42,104 nucleotides of DNA from Spirirestis rafaelensis WJT71-NPBG6 (GCA_019359015.1 JAHHID010000025.1:1-42104); one strand, 5' to 3'; positions 28,201 to 37,294 are shown, counted from the first letter of the stretch. Made by a program: numbers and translations. The notes: a model not told the origin generated them from the letters alone.

Positions 28201-29598
28201 CTTTTGGCTGAACCCTTCGGTGGTCATCGGGGTCAGGTCAATTCTGTCGCCATTAGCCCGGATGGGCAGACGATTGTCAGTGGGGGTTATAACGGCACAG
28301 TGCGGTTGTGGAATTTCCAAGGTCAGCTTTTGGCTGAAGCCTTCGGTGGTCATCGGGGTCAGGTCAATTCTGTCGCCATTAGCCCGGATGGGCAGACGAT
28401 TGTCAGTGGGGGTGGTGACGGCACAGTGCGGTTGTGGAATTTCCAAGGTCAGCTTTTGGCTGAAGCCTTCGGTGGTCATCGGGGTCAGGTCAATTCTGTC
28501 GCCATTAGCGCGGATGGGCAGACGATTGTCAGTGGGGGTGGTGACGGCACAGTGCGGTTGTGGAATTTCCAAGGTCAGCTTTTGGCTGAACCCTTCGGTG
28601 GTCATGAGGGTGGCGTCTATTCTGTCGCCATTAGCGCGGATGGGCAGACGATAGTCAGTGGGGGTGGTGACGGCACAGTGCGGTTGTGGAATTTCCAAGG
28701 TCAGCTTTTGGCTGAACCCTTCGGTGGTCATGAGGGTGGCGTCTATTCTGTCGCCATTAGCGCGGATGGGCAGACGATAGTCAGTGGGGGTGGTGACGGC
28801 ACAGTGCGGTTGTGGAATTTCCAAGGTCAGCTTTTGGCTGAACCCTTCGGTGGTCATGAGGGTGGCGTCTATTCTGTCGCCATTAGCGCGGATGGGCAGA
28901 CGATAGTCAGTGGGGGTGAAGACGGCACAGTGCGGTTGTGGAATTTCCAAGGTCAGCTTTTGGCTGAAGCCTTCGGTGGTCATCGGGGTCAGGTCAATTC
29001 TGTCGCCATTAGCCCGGATGGGCAGACGATTGTCAGTGGGGGTGAAGACGGCACAGTGCGGTTGTGGAATTTCCAAGGTCAGCTTTTGGCTGAACCCTTC
29101 GGTGGTCATGAGGGTGGTGTCAATTCTGTCGCCATTAGCGCGGATGGGCAGACGATTGTCAGTGGGGGTGGTGACGGCACAGTGCGGTTGTGGAATTTCC
29201 AAGGTCAGCTTTTGGCTGAACCCTTCGGTAGTCATCAGGATACGGTCTGGTCTGTCGCCATTAGCCCGGATGGGCAGACGATAGTCAGTGGGGGTTATAA
29301 CGGCAGAGTGCGGTTGTGGAATTTCCAAGGTCAGCTTTTGGCTGAACCCTTCGGTGGTCATCGGGGTCAGGTCAATTCTGTCGCCATTAGCCCGGATGGG
29401 CAGACGATTGTCAGTGGGGGTGAAGACGGCACAGTGCGGTTGTGGCGGGCTGACTGGCGTGCATGGTTGCAAGTCTGTTGCGACAGGTTGCGTTACCATC
29501 CCATCTTCACCAATCCGCAAACAGAGGAAGCAAAAGCCGCTTGCGAAGTCTGCCGTAAATATGTTTGGAGTAAAGAAGAAGTTAAAAGCGGGGATTAA
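25270..29598 (+). CDS. Caspase - STAND NTPase - WD40 protein
   Basis: A 1442-residue signalling protein. Residues 1-240 form a caspase-like C14 peptidase domain with the catalytic histidine in YFTGHG (His79) and cysteine in LLDCCHSG (Cys139 the likely nucleophile). An nSTAND1-type NTPase starts at CPYQGLKAFEAEQKQFFFGR (from 254), with Walker A GASGSGKSS (294-302) and Walker B FLLVVDQFEELF (374-385). A helical region leads to 15 WD40 repeats of exactly 42 residues (775-1392; the last breaks off after VRLW), then a short tail with WLQVCCDRLRYHPIF. The plan is that of NLR-like sensors: propeller binds a trigger, NTPase oligomerises, protease acts. That role is inference. A TAG just before the ATG fixes the frame start. 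All catalytic residues are present. Confidence 0.93.
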   Translation: MARYALVVGITDYKSPINNLTKPATDAEAVQQVLKAHGDFEDIAVLKGKVSTTKLAEALKTLLQQQAVKNEALIYFTGHGITVSDSLGAQQAYLATSDLTIVTQGKEIIEQTGGINLLSLNNLIRDSDLSSLVVLLDCCHSGEFLERNLIEKTLTAFISQRDYYFIAACRGFQQAYAKKSAQHSIFTTALLAGLSPENTNDRGQVTGDRLFDILATELKGSGQEPIRMGWGRSITLITHNNQTQAETFEVKEECPYQGLKAFEAEQKQFFFGRQQVIRTILGKLAEKPFVSIIGASGSGKSSVVQAGLVPELDRSVWQILPPIKPGFQPLQELRGVLKAFFPGAKKERLLWELITQEPNPLPVILQHLTGAEKFLLVVDQFEELFTVAVAEDKQRFIELLTQVVEMTDSRLKVVITMLSDFLEPCLDYPSLNKLIENQLVLMPRITGVDLKETITEPAKLQGHSVEERLVLKILEDVGKEPGYLPLMEFALTRLWEKRDQQKHQLTLEQYENFQGLTGALNFHAENVYFYEDYQQDSPTHERNEQEKDWIKQIFLRLVRTGEGEKDTRQRQPKAELLAIAGNDQKQQQALSELLDEGLVKGRLLVAGKDEQGKAWIDLAHEALIDGWQRFAQWRQQDRDLRRLRDKLADALREWLHKKEDEQYLMPRGLLAEVRDNWEKLQPDLSSQAKKFYQCSDADEKERNAERQFALRVRIEDFLQKKTANIKKILPAQPLTASVMAIQVIGENLEKMPEQILTPVQNSLQQAIKVLTPFRGHEGGVISVAISADGQTIVSGGGDGTVRLWNFQGQLLAEPFGSHQDTVWSVAISADGQTIVSGGGDGTVRLWNFQGQLLAEPFRGHEGGVYSVAISADGQTIVSGGGDGTVRLWNFQGQLLAEPFGGHEGGVYSVAISPDGQTIVSGGEDRTVRLWNFQGQLLAEPFRGYQGQVNSVAISPDGQTIVSGGYNGTVRLWNFQGQLLAEPFGGHRGQVNSVAISPDGQTIVSGGYNGTVRLWNFQGQLLAEAFGGHRGQVNSVAISPDGQTIVSGGGDGTVRLWNFQGQLLAEAFGGHRGQVNSVAISADGQTIVSGGGDGTVRLWNFQGQLLAEPFGGHEGGVYSVAISADGQTIVSGGGDGTVRLWNFQGQLLAEPFGGHEGGVYSVAISADGQTIVSGGGDGTVRLWNFQGQLLAEPFGGHEGGVYSVAISADGQTIVSGGEDGTVRLWNFQGQLLAEAFGGHRGQVNSVAISPDGQTIVSGGEDGTVRLWNFQGQLLAEPFGGHEGGVNSVAISADGQTIVSGGGDGTVRLWNFQGQLLAEPFGSHQDTVWSVAISPDGQTIVSGGYNGRVRLWNFQGQLLAEPFGGHRGQVNSVAISPDGQTIVSGGEDGTVRLWRADWRAWLQVCCDRLRYHPIFTNPQTEEAKAACEVCRKYVWSKEEVKSGD
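27592..29445 (+). repeat. 15 near-identical 126-bp WD40 units
   Basis: Fourteen complete 126-bp units and a fifteenth of 90 bp lie head to tail within the caspase gene. They differ only at a few codons: the turn after GH (HEGGV, HRGQV, HQDTV, YQGQV), Ala or Pro before DGQ, the GGDG/GEDG/GYNG segment, and Pro or Ala before FG. Silent differences are almost confined to one isoleucine codon (ATT or ATA). This is a sign of recent amplification or gene conversion. Confidence 0.95.
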
Positions 29599-29677
29599 TG
29601 AGAAGAAAACAGGATTAATAAACCTCTAAGAGTACTCCAAGTAAAAAAATGCCCAATTGTCCGCAGCGAATGGAGCA

Positions 29678-29726
29678 AAGTGTAGCAAAGCAATCGCAAA
29701 GTCTTTGAGATTGCTTTGCTACACTT
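29678..29726. repeat. Perfect 18-bp inverted repeat
   Basis: Arm AAGTGTAGCAAAGCAATC at 29678-29695 pairs perfectly with 29709-29726. The 13-base loop itself contains CAAA-GTC-TTTG. It stands 80 bases after the caspase-WD40 stop and could serve as a terminator or RNA-stabilising structure, though no T-run follows. Confidence 0.8.
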
Positions 29727-29799
29727 CTCTACGAGACGCTACCGCGAATGTTTCGCTCGCAATGACGGGTTTTGGATCATTTATTTTTTGGAACACTCT

Positions 29800-29933
29800 C
29801 AATACGGTTCGGTTAAGGCAAGAGACGCGATAAATCGCCGTCTCTACAAAAAACTGATTATTGTAAAGACGGCGATTTATCGCGTCTTTGTGATCTATAA
29901 TTTTCATCAAAAAATATTATCCGAACCGTATTG
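29800..29933. mobile_element. MITE-like element with target duplication
   Basis: A 134-bp element bounded by perfect 13-bp terminal inverted repeats CAATACGGTTCGG (29800-29812) and CCGAACCGTATTG (29921-29933). It is flanked on both sides by the direct repeat GGAACACTCT (29790-29799 and 29934-29943), a 10-bp target-site duplication. Inside is a second perfect 21-bp inverted repeat (29823-29843 with 29867-29887) around AGACGCGATAAATCGCC. It has no coding capacity, so it must depend on a transposase elsewhere; the long duplication would suit an IS4-like enzyme, but this is a guess. Confidence 0.8.
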
Positions 29934-29986
29934 GGAACACTCTAATCTCCAATGTTGAGGCTCAAAACTCCCATTTTCACCTTCAG

Positions 29987-30100
29987 AACTCGGAATGTTG
30001 TGCTTGGAACTCGGAATGTCGTGTTTTGAACTCGGAAGTTTGTGTTCGGAACTCGGAAGTTTGTGTTCTGAACTCGGAAGTTTGTGTTCTGAACTCGGAA
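29987..30100. repeat. 21-bp tandem repeat array, second copy
   Basis: Five full 21-bp units and a 9-base partial unit, each starting AACTCGGAA and continuing TGTTGTGCTT or GTTTGTGTTC. They match the array at 24979-25209 in length, phase and orientation, with internal drift. The array stops abruptly at the boundary with the palindrome-rich repeat. Confidence 0.88.
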
Positions 30101-30102
30101 TG

Positions 30103-30220
30103 CCCTCACCCTAGAAGGGTGGGGCTATACAAACGAAGCCTACCTTCGTAGGCTGGTAGAATTTAAGCCTACGAAGGTAGGCTTTGTTCGTATAGCCTCA
30201 GGCTTTAGCCTGAAGGCTAC
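30103..30220. repeat. Palindrome-rich dispersed repeat, copy B
   Basis: Inverted relative of 23070-23202: CCCTCACCCTAGAAGGGTGG, then GGCTATACAAACGAAGCC, are the reverse complement of the copy A end with a few changes. Hairpins AGCCTAC-CTTC-GTAGGCT and AGCCTAC-GAAG-GTAGGCT follow, and then GCCTCAGGCTTTAGCCTGA. It sits between convergent genes. Confidence 0.65.
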
Positions 30221-30289
30221 AAAATTGGGATGCTGTTTTTTGAAGGCACAATTACCGAGATTGAGGGGTAATGTGCCCCAACTCATGAA

Positions 30290-31930
30290 TTACCCTCTAC
30301 TTTTAAAAGAGTTTAACCATTGTTGAACTTGATCGCGGGCAATATCGCGACCACCTAGACCAAAAGCTAGGGCAATGGAAACTGCGATCGCACCTAATAA
30401 AAGTCCAAAGGCTAAGTTGACAATATCACTAGCAACGCCAATTTGTTGCAGTGCCATTGCCGAAACCAAAGCGATAATCGCAATCCGCGCTACTTGAGCC
30501 AAAATCCGTGCTTGGGCATTTCCCGAACTGGAAATGATGCTAAAAGCCAGATTTGCTAAGAACAAACCAACGGCAAATACAATCAATCCAGCCAAAATGC
30601 GCCCGAATATGACTACTATCCCACTTACCAGTGCTGTGAGCGCGGGAATATTCAGGATATTAACCGCAGCTACTGTGGCAAACAGCATCACACCAACTAA
30701 TACAACGATACCAGCAATTTCCGATGGGGTTCGGGCTGGGAGAGGTGCTTCTGTTTCTGCTGGGTATGTGGTGCGTCTGACAGGTGTTGGCAGACCTAAA
30801 ACAGAGAAGATGTTGTTAAACCCGATACTTGTGAGAATGTTGGTAACGAGTTCCGCCACAAATCGCCCGACGAAATAAGCAACAATCAAAATGGCGATCG
30901 CTGTGAAGATCGCAGGTAAGGCATTGAGGATTTGCTGCAACATGGCGATCGCCGGCAAGGAAATCGCGTCAATTCGCAAAGCATTCAGCGAAGCGATCGC
31001 TACCGGAATCAAAATCAACACATAGACAATCGTGCCGATAATCGATGATAAAGATTGTGCCCCCGCAGTAGACGAAAGTCCAAAGCGTCTGCCCAAATCA
31101 TCGATTCCAGTTGCCGCTAATAAATTGGTGACAATCCGTCGCACTATATTAGCCACGAACCAGCCGACAACACCAATCAATACCGCCGCTAAAATATTCG
31201 GCAGAATTGATATAATTTGCGTCACCAGACTTTGTACTGGTTGTAAAGCCTGTTGCAGCCCCAAAGTATCTAAAACTGGGATGAGAAACAGCAAAAAGAT
31301 GAACCAATATAAAGCGTTGCCAATTGTCTCACTCAGAGACAATTGATTTAGATTTGGGACGGCATCTCGTGGTTCTGGGGGATTCAAACGCTCATCTAGC
31401 CGTAAAGCGCTGAGTCCGCGTATAGTTATCAGCTTGACGAGGGTAGCTACTAACCAAGCTATTAAAAGGATGACTCCCGCAGCCACTAACCTTGGTAAGA
31501 ACTGACCAATTTGATTGAGAAAAGAGTTGAGTGGCTGAGAAGCTCCTCCCAAATCTAGGGCGTTCAAAACGGCTACTGCCGTTAACAGCAGCACAGACCA
31601 AAAGACCAAGCCAGAGACAAATTTCTCTACTTGAATAGTATCACTACCAGTCAACCCAGCAGCAATGCGGTTGTCTATTTTGGTGCGATTAAGAACACCC
31701 CGTACTATCGCCGCAGCGATCGCCGCAATCAGCCAGCCTACCAACAAAATCGCTACAGCCCCTAGCAAACGGGGCAGATATGCAACTACCTGTTGGATAC
31801 TTCCTTGTACGTAATTGACTGCATTTGATTGATCTGGTGATAGGGTTGGCGACTGTGCCAAAAAATGCTGCACCCTCATCGACAAACCAAGCTCCATTAC
31901 CTGGGTTATTCCTTGCCAAGTTGTGTTCAT
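30290..31930 (-). CDS. Mechanosensitive channel-like membrane protein
   Basis: A 546-residue integral membrane protein made of repeated TM-helix (PF05552, CmpX-type) units. Each unit has a long hydrophobic helix of the form LPRLLGAVAILLVGWLIAA, LPRLVAAGVILLIAWLVATL, LPNILAAVLIGVVGWFVANI or LPAIFTAIAILIVAYFVGRF, followed by a basic loop. At least four such units are visible, plus a hydrophobic C-terminal part ending AIAVSIALAFGLGGRDIARD, a motif of this family. These proteins are annotated as mechanosensitive ion channels of the small-conductance class, but the canonical MscS beta domain is absent; function is inferred. Convergent with the caspase gene. Confidence 0.85.
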   Translation of the reverse strand: MNTTWQGITQVMELGLSMRVQHFLAQSPTLSPDQSNAVNYVQGSIQQVVAYLPRLLGAVAILLVGWLIAAIAAAIVRGVLNRTKIDNRIAAGLTGSDTIQVEKFVSGLVFWSVLLLTAVAVLNALDLGGASQPLNSFLNQIGQFLPRLVAAGVILLIAWLVATLVKLITIRGLSALRLDERLNPPEPRDAVPNLNQLSLSETIGNALYWFIFLLFLIPVLDTLGLQQALQPVQSLVTQIISILPNILAAVLIGVVGWFVANIVRRIVTNLLAATGIDDLGRRFGLSSTAGAQSLSSIIGTIVYVLILIPVAIASLNALRIDAISLPAIAMLQQILNALPAIFTAIAILIVAYFVGRFVAELVTNILTSIGFNNIFSVLGLPTPVRRTTYPAETEAPLPARTPSEIAGIVVLVGVMLFATVAAVNILNIPALTALVSGIVVIFGRILAGLIVFAVGLFLANLAFSIISSSGNAQARILAQVARIAIIALVSAMALQQIGVASDIVNLAFGLLLGAIAVSIALAFGLGGRDIARDQVQQWLNSFKSRG

Positions 31931-32276
31931 GGTTTTCCCAAATTAAGGTAAACTGTTATTTCAAAAACACGTCAGATTCTTATGGCGTGTATTGTATAGC
32001 ACAAATATACATGCCAGTTAAGTTACCAGTGTTTTGCCTATAAATCTACCAGTAAAATCATATATAGAGTTGATATCAAGAGTATTTTTTTTACTTGCTT
32101 GCTTGACAACTCGTTTGATAAATTACTAGTGCCAAAACAGTAAATTATCACTGATTTTGGTGTAATTGTATATAGTTTTATTTCTAAAGTTGAGTTGGCT
32201 TTAGTATTGATTTAGTGTATTATCAACGCTAAATTTAGCGTTGCTGTAAGTGCGGCAATAGCTTGAAAGATGTAAA
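31931..32276. other. Divergent spacer with a 20-bp palindrome
   Basis: An AT-rich 346-base spacer between divergent genes. The 20-base perfect palindrome CAACGCTAAATTTAGCGTTG lies at 32224-32243, 33 bases before the SRPBCC start codon, where an operator or an mRNA hairpin would sit. No other structure or gene was recognised. Confidence 0.45.
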
Positions 32277-32900
<624 letters not shown>

Positions 32901-32907
32901 ATTTCCC

Positions 32908-33729
32908 TCACCCTCTCGCCATCTGGGTCAGTAACCGTCGAATCACCGGCGCATCTTCAGCATCAGGAACTCTTGTTAAATAACTTTGCAAGTCTTGAGT
33001 AGCTTGGGAGTAAAGACCGAGTTGATAGTAAAGCAAACCGCGATCGCGCAATTCTGAAATCATATCAGGCAATAGCAGCAAAATTTTCTCAACCGCTCCT
33101 AAAGCCTTTTCTATATCCTGCTGTTTCAAATAAATATATTTCAGATTCGTCAGCATCCTCACCAAAAATTGCCGATGGTTCACCGCTACTAAAAATTCCG
33201 GTTGTAGTGCCACGCTTTGTTGATAAATTTGCGAAAGCCTTTCTTGGCAATCTTGGGCAAACATTACTTCACCGTTATTAAACGCATCAACAAAAATTTC
33301 CATATCGGGAATATCTGGACGAATCAAAAAATGTAACGGCATTCCCACCCCCACCATCGGGAAATCAACTCTACGGGCAACTTCTATGTAAACCAGTGCC
33401 AAAGTAATCGGAATTCCCAATCGTCGATCAATCACATCATTAAAAAAGCTATTTCGGGGGTCGTAATAGTCTTTTTTATTTCCTGCAAATCCCAAATCAT
33501 CGTAAAGATACTGATTAATATTTTGAATCACCCGCAAAGGATAACGTCCGATTGGCAAGCGTTTTTTAGCTTCTGCTGCCATTGTATCGAGGGTGTTGAG
33601 GTATTGCTCTACATCAATGTCGGGATATTCTTCTTGTGCTATATATAACGCCGCCTTTGCCAAATCGATATTCTCGTCAGGCTGTTGAATCTCCTGGTAA
33701 AAATTTTGTCGCGCTGACGAGATATTCAT
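32908..33729 (-). CDS. SirB1 family transglutaminase-like/TPR protein
   Basis: A 273-residue protein. The N-terminal two thirds (to about 180) are a SirB1-type transglutaminase-like domain with NQYLYDDLGFAGNKKDYYDP, followed by IDRRLGIPITLALVYIEVAR and MPLHFLIRP. The rest contains TPR-like helices (YIYLKQQDIEKALGAVEKIL and LYYQLGLYSQATQDLQSYL). The family is widespread, with unclear biochemical activity; the usual transglutaminase cysteine position is not obvious here. The start codon at 33729 is the first ATG. It is convergent with the SRPBCC gene across heptamer repeats. Confidence 0.88.
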   Translation of the reverse strand: MNISSARQNFYQEIQQPDENIDLAKAALYIAQEEYPDIDVEQYLNTLDTMAAEAKKRLPIGRYPLRVIQNINQYLYDDLGFAGNKKDYYDPRNSFFNDVIDRRLGIPITLALVYIEVARRVDFPMVGVGMPLHFLIRPDIPDMEIFVDAFNNGEVMFAQDCQERLSQIYQQSVALQPEFLVAVNHRQFLVRMLTNLKYIYLKQQDIEKALGAVEKILLLLPDMISELRDRGLLYYQLGLYSQATQDLQSYLTRVPDAEDAPVIRRLLTQMARG

Positions 33730-33891
33730 ATATCTTATGCTGTGTCAATGTGTAGGATAAAACTAAAGCGCTAAAAATGAAAGTTGTTTTTTGTGCTTAT
33801 CCTTATATTAAAGACAATCAGAAGATTTGGACATCTACCCACACAGCTTTTATCAAGGGCTACTTGACAGCGACCAATAAGCTAACAATTA

Positions 33892-34038
33892 CTAACTTTT
33901 CCTCACTTTCTTTGACAGATCGCGAACAAACTCACGCAGCACATCTGATTTAGTCCTTGAAACCTGCTTGCAGTATGCGTCCAATAAGTCGAGTTCTTCT
34001 TGCGGAATCCTTATTGTTAGCTTCTTTTCGTCTTTCAT
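33892..34038 (-). CDS. Small ribbon-helix-helix protein
   Basis: A 48-residue frame read by eye: it starts MKDEKKLTIRIPQEELDLLD and continues AYCKQVSRTKSDVLREFVRD. KLTIRIPQEELDLLDAYCK is the beta-strand plus first helix of a CopG/Arc-type ribbon-helix-helix DNA-binding fold, and SRTKSDVLREFVRDL is the second helix. It starts 29 bases from tnpB in the opposite direction, so the two share one promoter region, and such a protein could bind there to repress both. Small RHH genes divergent from tnpB also occur in other cyanobacterial elements, to my knowledge. Confidence 0.72.
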   Translation of the reverse strand: MKDEKKLTIRIPQEELDLLDAYCKQVSRTKSDVLREFVRDLSKKVRKS

Positions 34039-34067
34039 TGTCTGTCTATATGCTGTACAATGTAAAT

Positions 34068-35243
34068 ATGCTACTAGGATTTAAGACCGAACTCAAGATT
34101 AACAACAAACAACGCACTCATTTGTTAAAACATTCTGGCGTGGCTCGTCATGCTTGGAATTGGGGACTGGCTTTGACCAAACAAATTCTTGACCACAACA
34201 AAGCAAACCCTGGTTCCAAAATCAAATTTCCTAGTGCTATTGACCTGCATAAATGGTTAGTAGCATTAGTGAAATCTGAAAATGAATGGTACTATGAATG
34301 TTCTAAAAGTACGCCACAGCAAGCATTAATGGCTTTGCGTGAATCTTGGAAACGTTGTTTTAATAAGACTGCTGGTGTTCCAAAGTTCAAGAAAAAAGGT
34401 AGACGCGACTCTTTCACACTTGAAGGCACAGTCAAAATCTTAGGAAACAACAAGATTCAAGTACCTGTGATTGGTGTACTCAAAACCTATGAGCGTTTAC
34501 CACAGATTAAACCAAAATCTGTCACGATTAGCCGTCAAGCTGATAGATGGTTTATCAGTTTTAGGTTTGAAACAAAAACTCAAGACCTAGGCAATGCGGA
34601 TGTTGTCGGCGTTGACTTAGGAGTAAAAGCACTAGCTACTCTGTCTACTGGTGAAGTAATTATAGGTGCGAAGTCCTACAAGAAATACGAAGCCAAGTTA
34701 AGCAGAATGCAGTGGTTGCATCGTCATAAAATCATCGGTTCCGCTAACTGGAAGAAAGCGAGTGTGCAGGTTGCCAGATTGCATAGAAAGATAGCCAACA
34801 TCCGCTCATGTACATTGCACAAGCTCACCACACTGTTAGCCAAGAACCACGGAACAGTAGTGATTGAAGACCTCAATGTATCTGGCATGATGGCTAATCA
34901 TAAAATGGCTAAGGCAATCGCTGACATGAGTTTGTTTGAGTTTCGCCGCCAATTGACTTACAAGTGCGAACTGTATGGTTCAAAGCTGGTAGTAGTTGAC
35001 CGTTGGTTTCCATCCAGCAAAATTTGTTCTCAATGTCGAACAAAGAAAAAGTCACTATCGCTTCAAGAGCGTGTTTTTAAATGTGAACACTGCGGGTTTC
35101 AATGTGACAGAGACTTAAACGCCGCGGTTAATCTCAAAAACGCGGCGAGTCACGCCGTGTCAGCTTGTGGACTGGTGAGTGCCGACACTACCAGGATGAA
35201 GCAAGAAGATTTCAGTTTGTTAGCAAACGTTAGTAAATTATGA
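34068..35243 (+). CDS. tnpB: TnpB RNA-guided nuclease
   Basis: A 391-residue TnpB of IS200/IS605-type elements, the ancestor of Cas12. TnpB proteins are RNA-guided DNA endonucleases that use an RNA from the element's right end. The RuvC-like residues are present: Asp183 in VVGVDLGVKALA, Glu267 in VVIEDLNVSGM and the last aspartate in DRDLNAAVNL (about 349). A zinc ribbon sits between them (Cys320, Cys323, Cys339, Cys342). The ATG at 34068 was chosen because the frame upstream runs antisense over the RHH gene; the protein then begins MLLGFKTELKINNKQRTHLL. No frameshift or lost residue was seen. The guide RNA probably overlaps the 3' end. Confidence 0.9.
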   Translation: MLLGFKTELKINNKQRTHLLKHSGVARHAWNWGLALTKQILDHNKANPGSKIKFPSAIDLHKWLVALVKSENEWYYECSKSTPQQALMALRESWKRCFNKTAGVPKFKKKGRRDSFTLEGTVKILGNNKIQVPVIGVLKTYERLPQIKPKSVTISRQADRWFISFRFETKTQDLGNADVVGVDLGVKALATLSTGEVIIGAKSYKKYEAKLSRMQWLHRHKIIGSANWKKASVQVARLHRKIANIRSCTLHKLTTLLAKNHGTVVIEDLNVSGMMANHKMAKAIADMSLFEFRRQLTYKCELYGSKLVVVDRWFPSSKICSQCRTKKKSLSLQERVFKCEHCGFQCDRDLNAAVNLKNAASHAVSACGLVSADTTRMKQEDFSLLANVSKL

Positions 35244-37213
<1,970 letters not shown>

Positions 37214-37220
37214 ATAAAGG

Positions 37221-37266
37221 CTGAAGTATGAAGTCTGAAGGCTGAAATTCAAACTTCATACTTCAG
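37221..37266. repeat. 13-bp stem-loop between atp genes
   Basis: Perfect 13-bp arms CTGAAGTATGAAG (37221-37233) and CTTCATACTTCAG (37254-37266) with a 20-base loop, in the 81-base spacer between the beta and epsilon genes. It has no T-run, so it is unlikely to be a full terminator; RNA processing or differential expression of the two genes is possible. Confidence 0.7.
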
Positions 37267-37294
37267 GCTTAAGACTTCACACTTTATACTTTTT

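Larger units (their letters stand above)
29599..30289. other. Repeat-filled spacer after the caspase gene
   Basis: The 691 bases between two convergent genes hold no gene but four separate repeated structures: an 18-bp-stem hairpin (29678-29726), a MITE-like element (29800-29933), a second 21-bp tandem array (29987-30100) and an inverted copy of the palindrome-rich repeat (30103-30220). Open frames here follow the inverted repeats and are not coding. Confidence 0.75.
33892..35243. mobile_element. TnpB element with RHH gene (ends approximate)
   Basis: An insertion unit made of a short ribbon-helix-helix gene and a divergent tnpB, with no tnpA transposase. The limits given are only the outer ends of the two genes. 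True element ends could lie up to about 100 bases further out on either side, and I could not find matching ends or subterminal hairpins. It separates a SirB1 gene from the ATP synthase leader. Confidence 0.6.

Noticed and set aside
27577-29520. A 647-codon open frame antisense to the WD40 repeats
   Set aside because: It mirrors the 126-bp units, whose length is a multiple of three, so one stop-free unit keeps the whole frame open. The sense frame has a clear WD40 protein, and the antisense peptide repeats have no family character.
29716-29958. Open frames across the inverted repeats after the caspase gene
   Set aside because: Both strands are open because the sequence is an inverted repeat; they cover the MITE-like element and have no coding character.
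29987-30100. Tandem arrays considered as CRISPR
   Set aside because: Units are contiguous with no unique spacers between them, and no cas genes are present.
33957-34067. 37-codon N-terminal extension of the tnpB frame
   Set aside because: It is antisense to the RHH gene and not part of TnpB proteins, which begin near MLLGFKTELK.
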